Below are positions 34,276 through 43,631 of a DNA stretch of 50,293 nucleotides, piece after piece. The stretch is taken from positions 1 through 50,293 of the forward strand of contig JAAFKL010000283.1 in assembly GCA_021399405.1 (NCBI GenBank), read 5' to 3'. This stretch comes from Candidatus Heimdallarchaeota archaeon. GTDB taxonomy: Archaea > Asgardarchaeota > Heimdallarchaeia > Heimdallarchaeales > Kariarchaeaceae. The translations under genes were made by a program, and so were the position numbers. Position 1 is the first letter of the stretch; the number at the start of each line of letters is the position of its first letter. The notes beneath the pieces are model-generated. The model was given only the letters and a program-made list of their open reading frames with translations. It was not told where the DNA came from and did not search any database.

Positions 34276-35718
34276 CAATGTTGCGTTATACCAATTAGCA
34301 CTACCATCGGGCTGGTCCTGGATCACATATTTGTTTGATTGTAAATAGGCTCTTATTTGATCTGAAGCTTCAAGATTACCTTCTTTCTTTAATTCTGCAC
34401 GAAGTTTTAATAAATCAGTAACTTGTTCAATTTCTTGGGATAGAATAGTGACAATTGGAATTCCCAAAACGTCCATCATTATCTCGAACTCTTTGATCAA
34501 TGAAACTAAAGCTTCATCATCTTGATTTTTAATACTTTGTTCAATCCTGTTAGAATTGGTGTTAATTTGAGCAATTGCAACTGGTGTGTTTAAATCATCA
34601 GCTAATGCTTTATTGAAATTTATCATAATTTTGCTTTCTTGCTCAATCGAGTCTCTAATCAATTCTATGTTTTTACTGACCAAATATTGCAATCCCAGAT
34701 GATAATTTCGAATTAATCGATTATATCTTTTTTTTATTGAACGAGCTTGTTTCATTGAAAAATCTGCTTGAGTGCGATAATGGAATTGCATTAATGTCAT
34801 TCTTGCGGGACCGGAGCCCATTTCGATAATTAACTCTTCTAACGGCACAAAATTCTTCTTAGATTTACTCATTTTTGCCCCATTAATGGTGATAAACTCA
34901 CTATGCATCCAAATATTAGCAAATTTCTTTCCGGTCGCGCCTTCACTCTGTGCAATCTCATTTGTATGATGGACAGGTATATGATCAATTCCACCTGCAT
35001 GAATATCGATTGTTTCCCCTAAATATTTCATTGCCATAACTGAACATTCTAGATGCCAACCCGGATAACCTTTACCCCATGGACTCGTGTATTGCATTAT
35101 ATGCGCTTTTGGAGCATTGATCCATAGAGCAAAATCTCCCGGATTCTTCTTTCCTTTAATTACATCAATTCTGGCTCCTGCACGCAAATTATCAAGATCA
35201 AGTTTTGCGAGCTTGCCATACTCCGGGAAAGTTTCAATATCATAGTACACTGAACCTTCATGTACATATCCATGATTCTTATCAATCAAAGTTATTACTA
35301 AGTCAATCATTTCCGTTATATGCGCTGTAGCACGCGGAGCTAGATTGGGGCGATTTACGTTAATTTGATCCATAAACTCGTTATATTGAAATATTTCTCG
35401 ATCAACTAACTCCATAGGATGTTCTTTCAGTTCTTCTGCCTTTTTTGCAATTTTATCCTGACCAGAATCTGCATCATCGGTTAAGTGACCAACATCAGTA
35501 AAATTTTGAACATGCTTCACATCATACCCAAAATGTTTCAGAGTCCTTACTAGGAGATCCCAAACGATGTAGGTTTTCGCGTTACCCACGTGAACCGCTT
35601 CATATACTGTTTGACCACAAGAATAAAAGCTTACAGATTTACCATTTATTGGAATTAATTCTTCTTTCTTCCGAGATAAAGTATTGAATAATTTGATTTT
35701 TAATGGTTCATCTCTCAT
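34270..35718 (-). CDS. cysS: cysteinyl-tRNA synthetase
   Basis: Charges tRNA-Cys; class I aminoacyl-tRNA synthetase of 482 residues. HIGH-type motif VHVGN at 42-46 within YEAVHVGNAKTYIVWDLL; zinc ligands C34, then HLECSVM (about residue 227) and HHTNEIAQSEG; KMSKS motif is GAKMSKSKKNFVPL at about 280. The C-terminal DALR-like helical domain follows. Length fits the family (450-500). Start at ATG 35718. A TATA-like stretch (TTTATAAGTTTAAATATA on the plus strand, around 35770-35787) lies about 55 bases upstream. Confidence 0.96.
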   Translation of the reverse strand: MRDEPLKIKLFNTLSRKKEELIPINGKSVSFYSCGQTVYEAVHVGNAKTYIVWDLLVRTLKHFGYDVKHVQNFTDVGHLTDDADSGQDKIAKKAEELKEHPMELVDREIFQYNEFMDQINVNRPNLAPRATAHITEMIDLVITLIDKNHGYVHEGSVYYDIETFPEYGKLAKLDLDNLRAGARIDVIKGKKNPGDFALWINAPKAHIMQYTSPWGKGYPGWHLECSVMAMKYLGETIDIHAGGIDHIPVHHTNEIAQSEGATGKKFANIWMHSEFITINGAKMSKSKKNFVPLEELIIEMGSGPARMTLMQFHYRTQADFSMKQARSIKKRYNRLIRNYHLGLQYLVSKNIELIRDSIEQESKIMINFNKALADDLNTPVAIAQINTNSNRIEQSIKNQDDEALVSLIKEFEIMMDVLGIPIVTILSQEIEQVTDLLKLRAELKKEGNLEASDQIRAYLQSNKYVIQDQPDGSANWYNATLS

Positions 35719-36109
35719 TAATTTTCCACCAGAATTATTATAGCCTCAATAAAGATAATTCGTAGTGATTTTATAAGTTTAAATATATCAAGTTAATACT
35801 AAAATTGGTTAGATTAGGAAGTAAGAATATCAAACATATTTTTACAGATTCGGTTGGTTGTAAATTTAAACCGATAGGATTTTAAATTATTTGATAATTA
35901 ATTTTAAAATGTTCCTAAAGAAATCAAATGCAAAAAAAACTGAAATGAGTAATTATCGGGAATAGCCATTTATCATTCCCATTTAGAAATGATCTATCGA
36001 AAATTATGCAAACATTTATAAGTAAGTTGTGGATTTTGGGGTTGTTGAGTTTCAGAGATAATTCTTTTCTTTGGGATCAAATTACTTTTTGAATTACTAA
36101 GGGTGGATA
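35719..36109. other. 391-base divergent region between cysS and TFIIB
   Basis: Contains the cysS promoter at the left (TATA around 35770-35787, minus strand) and the TFIIB promoter at the right (TATA 36014-36022). Between the two TATA elements, 35790-36010 is AT-rich, with no ORF of note and no tRNA. A short open frame starting with TTG at 36042 (17 codons) falls in the predicted TFIIB leader. Confidence 0.5.
36014..36022 (+). promoter_or_regulatory. TATA box of the TFIIB gene
   Basis: ATTTATAAG, placing transcription start near 36043 and giving a leader of 60-70 bases before the zinc-ribbon coding frame. The leader contains GGGTGG (36101-36106), a Shine-Dalgarno-like element just before the frame opens. 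Confidence 0.45.
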
Positions 36110-37084
36110 ATTATTTCAAGAACAAATATTAATCAATCTAAATCAGAATCTGTTGGAAAGAAAAAGAAAAGTGAGACAGTAGTTCATCGTTGTCCTGACT
36201 GTGGATCAAATTCGGTTATACAAGATTATCAACGTGGAGATACAATTTGTAGAGATTGTGGTACTGTCATTGAGGATTCATTGATTGACGATGGTCCAGA
36301 GTGGCGAGCATTCACAAGTGACGAAAGATCAAAACGATCACGTGTGGGTAGTCCAACAACATACACAGTTCACGATAAAGGGTTATCAACTCAAATCGGA
36401 TGGGAAGATCGGGATGTGTTTGGTAAAAAGCTCAGTCCCAATCAAAGATCACAGATTTATCGTCTTAGAAAATGGCACATCAGAACTAGAGTCCACTCAC
36501 CAATTGATCGAAATCTTGCTCATGCAATGTCTGAATTAGACAGGTTAGCTTCACAACTTGGATTACCAAGATCCGTTAAGGAAACTGCATCGGTAATTTA
36601 CAGAAACGCAATTAACAGACGTCTAATTAGAGGAAGATCAATTGAAGCAATGATTGCAGCATCAGCTTATGCAGCAGCTAGACAGAGACGTGTACCTCGT
36701 ACACTTGATGAAATTGCTCGTAATTCTAGAATCACCAAAAAAGAGCTTGGAAGATGCTATCGATTAATGATCCATGAATTAAATCTGAAGATACCTCTCG
36801 CCAATCCTACCGATTATATTGTTAGATTCGCAGCTGAATTAAAAATTACTGGTTCAACAGCCCGTAAAGCAATTGATCTCGTGAATGAAGCAAAACAAAA
36901 TGGATTAACTGCAGGCAAAGACCCAACTGGATTAGCTGCAGCCGCAATATATATTGCAGGTATTTTGGAAGGCGAAAGAAGAACCCAAAGAGAAATTGCA
37001 GAAACAGCTACAGTTACTGAAGTAACAGTAAGAAATCGATACAAAGAATTAGTTAGAAAATTAGAAATTTCAATTACAATATAA
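36110..37084 (+). CDS. tfb: transcription initiation factor TFIIB (TFB)
   Basis: Recruits RNA polymerase to TBP-bound promoters. About 324 residues. Zinc ribbon C28-PD-C31 and C47-RD-C50 (numbered from ATT 36110), B-reader/linker EWRAFTSDERSKRSRVG, then two cyclin-like repeats (RLASQLGLPRSVKETASVIY and AAELKITGSTARKAIDLVNE), all in the usual order. The frame is open from 36101 (after a TAA at 36098) but has no ATG, GTG or TTG until a TTG at 36281, which would remove the whole zinc ribbon. The ribbon is therefore translated from a non-standard codon: ATA 36107 or ATT 36110/36113, preceded by GGGTGG at 36101-36106. A sequencing or assembly error would be the other explanation. Confidence 0.92.
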   Translation: MISRTNINQSKSESVGKKKKSETVVHRCPDCGSNSVIQDYQRGDTICRDCGTVIEDSLIDDGPEWRAFTSDERSKRSRVGSPTTYTVHDKGLSTQIGWEDRDVFGKKLSPNQRSQIYRLRKWHIRTRVHSPIDRNLAHAMSELDRLASQLGLPRSVKETASVIYRNAINRRLIRGRSIEAMIAASAYAAARQRRVPRTLDEIARNSRITKKELGRCYRLMIHELNLKIPLANPTDYIVRFAAELKITGSTARKAIDLVNEAKQNGLTAGKDPTGLAAAAIYIAGILEGERRTQREIAETATVTEVTVRNRYKELVRKLEISITI

Positions 37085-37148
37085 TTATTTCCTAGAAATT
37101 AATTAAATTAGAAAGCAAATCAATACACAAACTTTAATTCAATTTTAG

Positions 37149-37760
37149 CTATGTTGTTAACCATTCAAAATTCCCATTCGAGGGGTAGTAAGAATAACTA
37201 TCTAATAGATCCTCATCTTGCGAGTAGATATCATAATTATCATTATATCTAAAAATTTGTGAGTAACGACGATGTTCAAAAAGTAGCAGAAATAACTCTT
37301 CATCCAAATATTTTGGAATATTGAATGATTTAATTTGTGCGTAATCCATTGCTTTCAAAACAGGTCTAACTATGTGTCTAAGTTGATACACCACATTATC
37401 ATGAACAACCTTTGCAAATTTGTAAAGTTTAACAACATCCTCAAGGGTGACAAGATCATTCAATGATGAAAGAATTGAAACTTTATGATATTCATCTAAA
37501 AAAAACTCATCTGGTAATTGTGATGATGTGAAAATTGTTTTGGGTGAATTTTCAAATTCATGTGAATATTCTAAGAGCATCAATGAAAATGAGATATACA
37601 TTGGCCTAATAGCATGGAAAAATTCAATCAATTTATTTTCATCGTGACAATCTAATATCCTCTCCTTCAATATCTGATTAATATCCTCATCTAAATGATT
37701 CAATTTTTCAAAATTTATGGAGCGTCCCTCAATTGATGCCAAATATTGTATGAACTTCAT
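37149..37760 (-). CDS. hypothetical helical protein
   Basis: A 203-residue protein, mostly alpha-helical by pattern, without signal, membrane segments or recognisable motifs. It is rich in His, Tyr and acidic residues. It ends with a Tyr/Asp/Ser-rich tail (IYSQDEDLLDSYSYY). It lies between TFIIB (convergent) and the HAD gene (same strand, 38 bases away), so it may be co-transcribed with the latter. No function is proposed. Confidence 0.6.
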   Translation of the reverse strand: MKFIQYLASIEGRSINFEKLNHLDEDINQILKERILDCHDENKLIEFFHAIRPMYISFSLMLLEYSHEFENSPKTIFTSSQLPDEFFLDEYHKVSILSSLNDLVTLEDVVKLYKFAKVVHDNVVYQLRHIVRPVLKAMDYAQIKSFNIPKYLDEELFLLLFEHRRYSQIFRYNDNYDIYSQDEDLLDSYSYYPSNGNFEWLTT

Positions 37761-37798
37761 CTTATATTAAAATAATGAAAAATTTATCAGCGAAATGC

Positions 37799-38557
37799 TT
37801 AGCTATCGTTTTTCAAATTAGTAATGAATGAACTGATATCTGAAAAATCATTTGCTATTATATCCGGTTTAGGTGACTCGTTTGATGAATTGAAGGGTTT
37901 TCCATAATTTAACCAGCAAGATCGTATTTTCGCATTATTTGCACCCATAATATCTGAAGATAGAGAATCCCCAATAATAAATACCTGATTCTCATGGATT
38001 GAATATCGATCCATAATAGTTTCATACATTAATGGTGCAGGTTTGGCTTTACCAACATCTTCTGAAGTAATCACGTCATCAATTATTGAGTCAATTCCGA
38101 TTTTAATAATTCGTTTCCGTTGTACATCTCTGATACCGTTGGTGGTGATAATAATATTATAACCCATATCCTTCATAGTCTGAAGATATTGTAAATTCAC
38201 TTTGCTAATTTGGGTGCACTCCACAAAATAGTCAAGATAATGTCTATCCAATTCTGTAGGTGTATCATCAATCGGAATTGATTGTTTAAGAATTTTGAAT
38301 CTTTCTTCTCTAATTTGTGGGATCGATTTTTCACCCTTTTCCAACATAGGCCACAGAGAATTATTGATGCTATGATACAAATCGAAAACATTTGGATATT
38401 CTGAAGAATTCAACTCATAACGATTAAGGAGGTGTTGTAAAGCTTGATTTTGAGCACTTGGATAGTCCACTAAAGTATCATCAAAATCAATAAAGAGAGA
38501 ATTTAAATTTGTCTCCAGATGATCAATCATGAATTCCTTGCTTGTAATAAATTCCAT
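37799..38557 (-). CDS. HAD-family hydrolase (YjjG-like)
   Basis: A 252-residue phosphatase of the haloacid dehalogenase superfamily. Motif I is FIDFDDTLV (nucleophile D24, acid D26), motif II ITTNG, motif III region GKAKPAP with the conserved lysine, and motif IV IIGDSLSSDIMGANNAKI. The helical cap between motifs I and II (about 30-115) is of subclass I, as in nucleotide phosphatases and phosphoglycolate phosphatases. Closest layout is the YjjG/pyrimidine nucleotidase group. Substrate not certain. Confidence 0.9.
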   Translation of the reverse strand: MEFITSKEFMIDHLETNLNSLFIDFDDTLVDYPSAQNQALQHLLNRYELNSSEYPNVFDLYHSINNSLWPMLEKGEKSIPQIREERFKILKQSIPIDDTPTELDRHYLDYFVECTQISKVNLQYLQTMKDMGYNIIITTNGIRDVQRKRIIKIGIDSIIDDVITSEDVGKAKPAPLMYETIMDRYSIHENQVFIIGDSLSSDIMGANNAKIRSCWLNYGKPFNSSNESPKPDIIANDFSDISSFITNLKNDS

Positions 38558-38702
38558 AGATCTGAAACAATGATTTGCACAACAATAATGAACTTACTGA
38601 TTGTATAGCTTGTGAATTTATTTCAGTCTGTAATAGTATTGTTCGCGTGTTAACACAAAATTCTATTACTGCAACCGATTAATTGTAAATTCAATTGTTC
38701 AA

Positions 38703-39956
38703 CTAATATGTCCATTGCTTGAGATCAGGTAGTAGTTCTTCAAATCGGGGGTCTTTCTGTAAGGCTTTGTGAATTTCCACACTTTGAACAGCTAATGAGA
38801 TAACTCTAGTTCTCCCATACCTCCCTTTAGATACAACATTAGTCCTTATCATCCCTAGAGTATCCAATTCATTAATCAGATCACCAACTCTTCGTTGTGT
38901 TAAAATATCTAAGAATAAATCTTGACAATAGCGAGAATATCGTCTGTACACTTCCCCAGTTGTTATTGCATCATCATTTTTTGATTTATCAGCATAACGT
39001 TCCATTTCCAAAAGTGTAATCGCAAAGAGTACAGTCTTTGAGTGTATAGGGAGACTGATAAGCACCTCAGCAACAGTATCAGTTTCAATTACTTGTGAAG
39101 CTTTGTTTACATGTCCGACTAAAACTTTAGCGTCTTGATTTGCTTCAGCTACTTCTCCAGCAACTCTGATTAAATCTAGTGCACGACGTGCATCTCCATG
39201 CTCTGAAGCTGCTAAAGCTGAGGCTTTCTCAATGGCAGCAACTTCGACTACGCTTTCTTCGAAACCAATTTCTGCTCTTTCTTGTAAAATATCCTTAAGC
39301 TGAGTTGCGGTATAGGGTGCAAACACAATTTCCTGTTCAGTTAACGTACTCTTGATTCGTGGATCAACTGTTTCTTTGAAATTTACATTATTAGTAATTC
39401 CTATAAGACTGACTTTGCTATTTTGGAGATCACTATTCATTCGAGTTAGACTGTAAAGTGTCTTTGTGTCTTTTTTCATCAAAAGATCGATTTCATCTAG
39501 AACTATCGTCAATTTACGTTCCTTTTTATCAAGTTCTTTACAAAAAATCTCAAAGATTTTGTCAGTTGCTAACCCCGTGATAGGTACGTCTACACCGACT
39601 GCATCACATAACGCTGCATATACACGATAGGCCGTGTCAACCATTTGACAATTGATAAAAGCAAATTCAAAATTTATTTCTAAAGAATCTGCTTTTGTAT
39701 GAAGATGATTTAACACGTACTTAGTGACAACTGTTTTTCCTCCGCCAGGTTTACCATACAAAAATGCATTTGATGGAGTCCCTCCTGCTACAATAGGACC
39801 TAAAATAATTGCAAGAGCTTTAATTTCCTTATCCCGATGTGGTAAATTTTCGGGGACATAGGTAGCTCTTAAAGTATCACGATCCTTGAAGATAGGTTTG
39901 CTTGGTGAATGAAACCTATCAAATATTTCGTCTAAATTAACCAATTTGATTTCCAA
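38703..39956 (-). CDS. orc1/cdc6: Orc1/Cdc6 replication initiator
   Basis: Origin-binding AAA+ protein, 417 residues. Walker A GKPGGGKT at 68-75, Walker B IVLDEIDLL near 145-153, sensor 1 LIGITNNVNF, sensor 2 in EHGDARRALDLIRVAGEVAE, and a C-terminal winged helix (about 310-417) that binds origin DNA. Start is TTG 39956; a second TTG four codons later has a better distance from the GAGGT sequence just upstream. Archaeal origins are often next to this gene, and the 527 bases upstream hold several inverted repeats (see origin entry). Length fits the family. Confidence 0.95.
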   Translation of the reverse strand: MEIKLVNLDEIFDRFHSPSKPIFKDRDTLRATYVPENLPHRDKEIKALAIILGPIVAGGTPSNAFLYGKPGGGKTVVTKYVLNHLHTKADSLEINFEFAFINCQMVDTAYRVYAALCDAVGVDVPITGLATDKIFEIFCKELDKKERKLTIVLDEIDLLMKKDTKTLYSLTRMNSDLQNSKVSLIGITNNVNFKETVDPRIKSTLTEQEIVFAPYTATQLKDILQERAEIGFEESVVEVAAIEKASALAASEHGDARRALDLIRVAGEVAEANQDAKVLVGHVNKASQVIETDTVAEVLISLPIHSKTVLFAITLLEMERYADKSKNDDAITTGEVYRRYSRYCQDLFLDILTQRRVGDLINELDTLGMIRTNVVSKGRYGRTRVISLAVQSVEIHKALQKDPRFEELLPDLKQWTY

Positions 39957-40483
39957 CCTCTATATTGAGAATTCAAATGTCAGTGAGATTTTTCACTGAT
40001 TTCCCGCAGAACTTTAGAGAAAATTTTTGCATATAATTCTTGTGGAACTTGTTGAACTTTTGGTTCCATTAGTATAAAATAATGGAAGCAAAATAAGTGT
40101 AAAAATCATTAATTGACAGATTTTAACAATATTATGAACCATGTTTGTTCAATGAAAAAACTGAAAAGGAATAATAAGATCCAATTTCAATATGAGTTCA
40201 GCAATTATAAAAAATTTGACACTATCAAAGCTGTAGTGTAAAAATGGCGGTAATATTTTTCAACTATGTTCACTTCTTTTGGAACTAATGCGTCTATCAT
40301 TTCTGTACAAACCGATACAAGTGATTAACGATCAGAAAAAGACTATGAGAATTTAAATATATAGTTGAAATATTTCACCTCATTCTATTATTCTAGAATT
40401 TGTATGAATGTATGCAATAACATATCAGATTGAGTAAATCTTGGGGAAATTTATTCTATTTATTTTTCTGATTTGGAATCTTC
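39957..40483. other. AT-rich region upstream of orc1/cdc6, possible replication origin
   Basis: 527 bases with no gene. It holds TCAGTGA-N6-TCACTGA (39980-39999), TGGAAC...GTTCCA arms (40043-40068), and GTTCAATGAAAAAACTGAAAAG (40148-40169, split as GTTCAATGAAAA and AACTGAAAAG), which loosely resembles an origin recognition box with a G-string. Position next to orc1/cdc6, the AT content and the repeats fit an archaeal origin, but no exact consensus box is identified. Confidence 0.4.
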
Positions 40484-42649
40484 TTATGGCTCATCTTCAT
40501 CAACGATTTCGTAATCCACGTCGATTATTTCATCGAATTCATGTGAATCTGATTTTTCAGATATACCATTTTTCACGGAATCCAATGATTCTTGGATTGT
40601 ATCCAATTTCCGATCGATTTTTTCTTGGACTCGATTTAGCTTCTTGTCTAATTTTCCCTGTTTATGCTGGGCTTTTCGTAACTTTCGTTCATCTTTAATG
40701 TTAATTGCTTTTAATCCATCTATTCGTTTTATATCCTTAATCCTTGGCATTTTCACACCATCTGAGCTAGATTTGGATTTTGAAATTTCATATCCATCTT
40801 TGTCAGACATACCCGTTAACATTAGTAATTCGCCTCGAACACTGGTACCAGCACTTAATTGTCTGCTCGATTCAATAGTACCTTCTAATAATAGTTGATC
40901 AGTTAAAATATCCTTTTTATCAGCCAACAGGGGCTTTAATTCTCCTTCCCAACTCATATTCAATGAGATATTTGATTTCTGATTTGCTAATATTTTACCT
41001 AATCTACTATCGAAACGTTCCTCAAGTTGATCTAAATAAGTAGCAAATCCTTTTTCAAATTCTTCTATGTAATCAGCAGAAAGGTTGTCTGATATTTTAA
41101 ATCCAAAAATATTAAGTGCAGATCCGACTCCCTGCACATCCAAAATTTTAATCCCAGGTAATGATACCATGTTGAATTTTGGGAAGTCAACTACAGTGAG
41201 CCAATTGCCAACTCTAACTGTATTTGTTAGTGCCGTATCTAATACTCGTACAGGACCAACCTTAACAGATTCACCATCTGGTGTCGTAATTACAGAGATA
41301 CCAGGAAGTTTGACAGTCTCTACACCATCAATATTGGTTATACCATAATTAGATAAATCAAATTTTGTTAATTCATTTCTTAAATTTTGAACCCAGTTTG
41401 ACATTTTTGAGGAGAATATGCCCAATAAAGATTGAATTTCAACTAGAGTTGGTAAGCTTAATTCCTTAAAATTCATATCAGATAATCGTTTTGATGATAA
41501 GTTATTGGTAATGCTATTAATTTGTTTTTTAGGAATAACCAATGTAGTTATTCCATCTGTGACTTCCGATAAATTATGAATTCCGGATTTTGTTAACATT
41601 TCTGCTTTACCAAGCACCAAGGTTGTGACCTGATTTTTTGTTTCTTTCATGGGAACAAGAATTGAACCGGGTTGAAGATTATATTTTAAAGAATCGCCAA
41701 GATTGATCTGCGTCTCTTTGTCTATAATCATCCCCAAGGCAGAATCGAGGTCTACATTTTGTAAATCAACCGGAGTATTAGTGAGAAAATCTGCCAAAAC
41801 ACCTTTACCAAAGGGATTGAGCTTATAATTTTTAATTTCTTCGTAGGAGGTATAGAATATGAATGCAGAACCCACAAGATAGTATACCCGTAATAATCCC
41901 CACTCATCTCCAGTTACCCCATTAAACACCATTGTGATTATTAGTAGAAGCAGATTTGTAAAAAAACTTTCACGAAGTGCAACCATTGGAAGTCGTGAAT
42001 TGCCAAGAACCATATCAGTCGAAGATAAAGATGGGTTCAACTTTGCATAAATGTAATACACGTAAGGTTCAATTAAATAGCTAATGAAGAGATAAAATTG
42101 AAAATTTTCTGGAAAATCATCTGTAATCATAGACCATAAAGCTGCAAATAAAATCATCCCTCTGAAAACCCCGCGTATAAATAATACAGGGGCATTTCTA
42201 TTGAAAATACCCTCAGTATCTATCTGTTCTCCATATTTTGTGATGATCCATGTGACAAACAAGAACAATAATATCAAATCTGCGATGTCATTAATATTGA
42301 TCGTATTATCCAGTAATGTCATATCTTTTGCGCCTTTACTTCGTCCAGTTGTATAGCCCCACCTTGCAATAATTGCAGTAAATAGACGTCTAAAAGATGC
42401 ACTGTGAGCATAGGACATTAATTTCTTTGATGGAATTAAGCTGGTTAGAAGCACCCCAACAAACAATATTGTTGAACCAAGCATTGAAATTAGATAGAGA
42501 CTTTTATCTGCAAATAATCCACCTAAAACCCAAAAAATGGCGAAAACCGTACCTAAAATTTCATATCTTGGTTGTTGACGAAAATACGAACTCATTGCTA
42601 ATGCAGCTTGGTCGAAACCAGAACCAAATTGATTTTGATTAGATGCCAT
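40484..42649 (-). CDS. large membrane protein with long cytoplasmic C-terminal region
   Basis: A 721-residue protein. About seven hydrophobic segments lie in residues 30-270 (FAIFWVLGGLFADKSLYLIS, LYLFISYLIEPYVYYIYA-like). The remaining 450 residues are soluble. They include a SLGDSLKYNLQPGSILVPMK-type beta region (about 300-350), repeated 'VETVKLPGISVITTPDGESV' and 'FPKFNMVSLPGIKILDV' strands, and a charged coiled coil (about 645-695) with an acidic tail. No family is recognised. It may be a membrane scaffold or stress-type sensor; nothing supports a specific role. Start ATG 42649. Confidence 0.7.
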   Translation of the reverse strand: MASNQNQFGSGFDQAALAMSSYFRQQPRYEILGTVFAIFWVLGGLFADKSLYLISMLGSTILFVGVLLTSLIPSKKLMSYAHSASFRRLFTAIIARWGYTTGRSKGAKDMTLLDNTININDIADLILLFLFVTWIITKYGEQIDTEGIFNRNAPVLFIRGVFRGMILFAALWSMITDDFPENFQFYLFISYLIEPYVYYIYAKLNPSLSSTDMVLGNSRLPMVALRESFFTNLLLLIITMVFNGVTGDEWGLLRVYYLVGSAFIFYTSYEEIKNYKLNPFGKGVLADFLTNTPVDLQNVDLDSALGMIIDKETQINLGDSLKYNLQPGSILVPMKETKNQVTTLVLGKAEMLTKSGIHNLSEVTDGITTLVIPKKQINSITNNLSSKRLSDMNFKELSLPTLVEIQSLLGIFSSKMSNWVQNLRNELTKFDLSNYGITNIDGVETVKLPGISVITTPDGESVKVGPVRVLDTALTNTVRVGNWLTVVDFPKFNMVSLPGIKILDVQGVGSALNIFGFKISDNLSADYIEEFEKGFATYLDQLEERFDSRLGKILANQKSNISLNMSWEGELKPLLADKKDILTDQLLLEGTIESSRQLSAGTSVRGELLMLTGMSDKDGYEISKSKSSSDGVKMPRIKDIKRIDGLKAINIKDERKLRKAQHKQGKLDKKLNRVQEKIDRKLDTIQESLDSVKNGISEKSDSHEFDEIIDVDYEIVDEDEP

Positions 42650-42754
42650 AAATCTCTATAATGGAATACAATGGTATTTTTAAAAAGTAATTTAAACTTA
42701 AATGTTAATCAATAAAATACTAATAGTAAACTTAACGTTATGGGAGTTTAGAAA

Positions 42755-43600
42755 ATGTCGATTGGATTTCATCTATCAATTAAGAAAGGAATTCCTTATT
42801 TACCTATTCAGGCAAATAAATTGGAATATACAAATTTTCAATTTTTTACTAGATCATCAAGGTCCTGGAAATATAAAGTTCTAAGCTCAGAAAAAGCAAA
42901 TGAATTCAAAGAAAACTGTACCTCCCTTGGATTTAAAACGAAAGTGATACATCTACCGTACCTTCCCAATTTTGCAACAAATGATCCAGAAATCCGAACT
43001 AAATCACTTGATTCATTAATTGAAGAAGTAAAAAGAGCTGACCTTCTTGATGTTAATTTCCTTGTAATTCATATCGGATCACATAAGGGGATAGGTTTGA
43101 CAAAAGGGATAAAACTAGTTGCTGATGCAGTAAATCACGGTTTAGAGGAATCTAGTCAGGTGAAAATTTTATTAGAAACCTCGGCTGGATACAAAAACTC
43201 CGTCGGAAGTAAATTTGAAGAATTAGAATCAATTATTGAAGAAATAAATATAAAATCTCGTGTGGGTATTTGTTTTGACACATGTCATGTTTTTGCTGCT
43301 GGATATGATCTACGCACTGAAACTAGTGTAGATGATGTGCTAAATGAATTTGATTCGAAAGTAGGATTAACCAAACTAAAGTTAATCCACCTTAATGATT
43401 CAAAAGGATTACTCGGTGGAGGATTAGATAGGCATGAAAATATTGGTAGAGGAAATATTGGCTTATCGGGATTTGAGGCTTTATTAACTGATAAAAGAAT
43501 TTACAACAAACCAATTATTCTTGAAACCCCTAATACTGATATCTATGGGGATAAGGATAATTTTGACCTTGTCAATAAAATAGTTAGTAAAACATTGTAA
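42755..43600 (+). CDS. nfo: endonuclease IV (AP endonuclease)
   Basis: Cleaves DNA at abasic sites in base excision repair; zinc TIM-barrel enzyme of 281 residues. Visible family motifs: the N-terminal GFHLSIKKG; VIHIGSHKG; the LLETSAGYKNSVGSKFEE stretch with the metal-ligand Glu; GICFDTCHVFAAGYD; LIHLNDSKGLLGGGLDRHEN; and a late ILETPNTD. All typical zinc ligand positions (His, Glu, Asp) appear present. Length fits the family. The gene is divergent from the large membrane protein and convergent with the AEC transporter. Confidence 0.95.
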   Translation: MSIGFHLSIKKGIPYLPIQANKLEYTNFQFFTRSSRSWKYKVLSSEKANEFKENCTSLGFKTKVIHLPYLPNFATNDPEIRTKSLDSLIEEVKRADLLDVNFLVIHIGSHKGIGLTKGIKLVADAVNHGLEESSQVKILLETSAGYKNSVGSKFEELESIIEEINIKSRVGICFDTCHVFAAGYDLRTETSVDDVLNEFDSKVGLTKLKLIHLNDSKGLLGGGLDRHENIGRGNIGLSGFEALLTDKRIYNKPIILETPNTDIYGDKDNFDLVNKIVSKTL

Positions 43601-43631
43601 ACTGGCTTAAAATCGAATTTGAATTGGTGAT

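Noticed and set aside
36281..36283. TTG at 36281 as the TFIIB start
   Set aside because: It would delete the zinc ribbon, which is clearly encoded in the same frame just upstream with all four cysteines.
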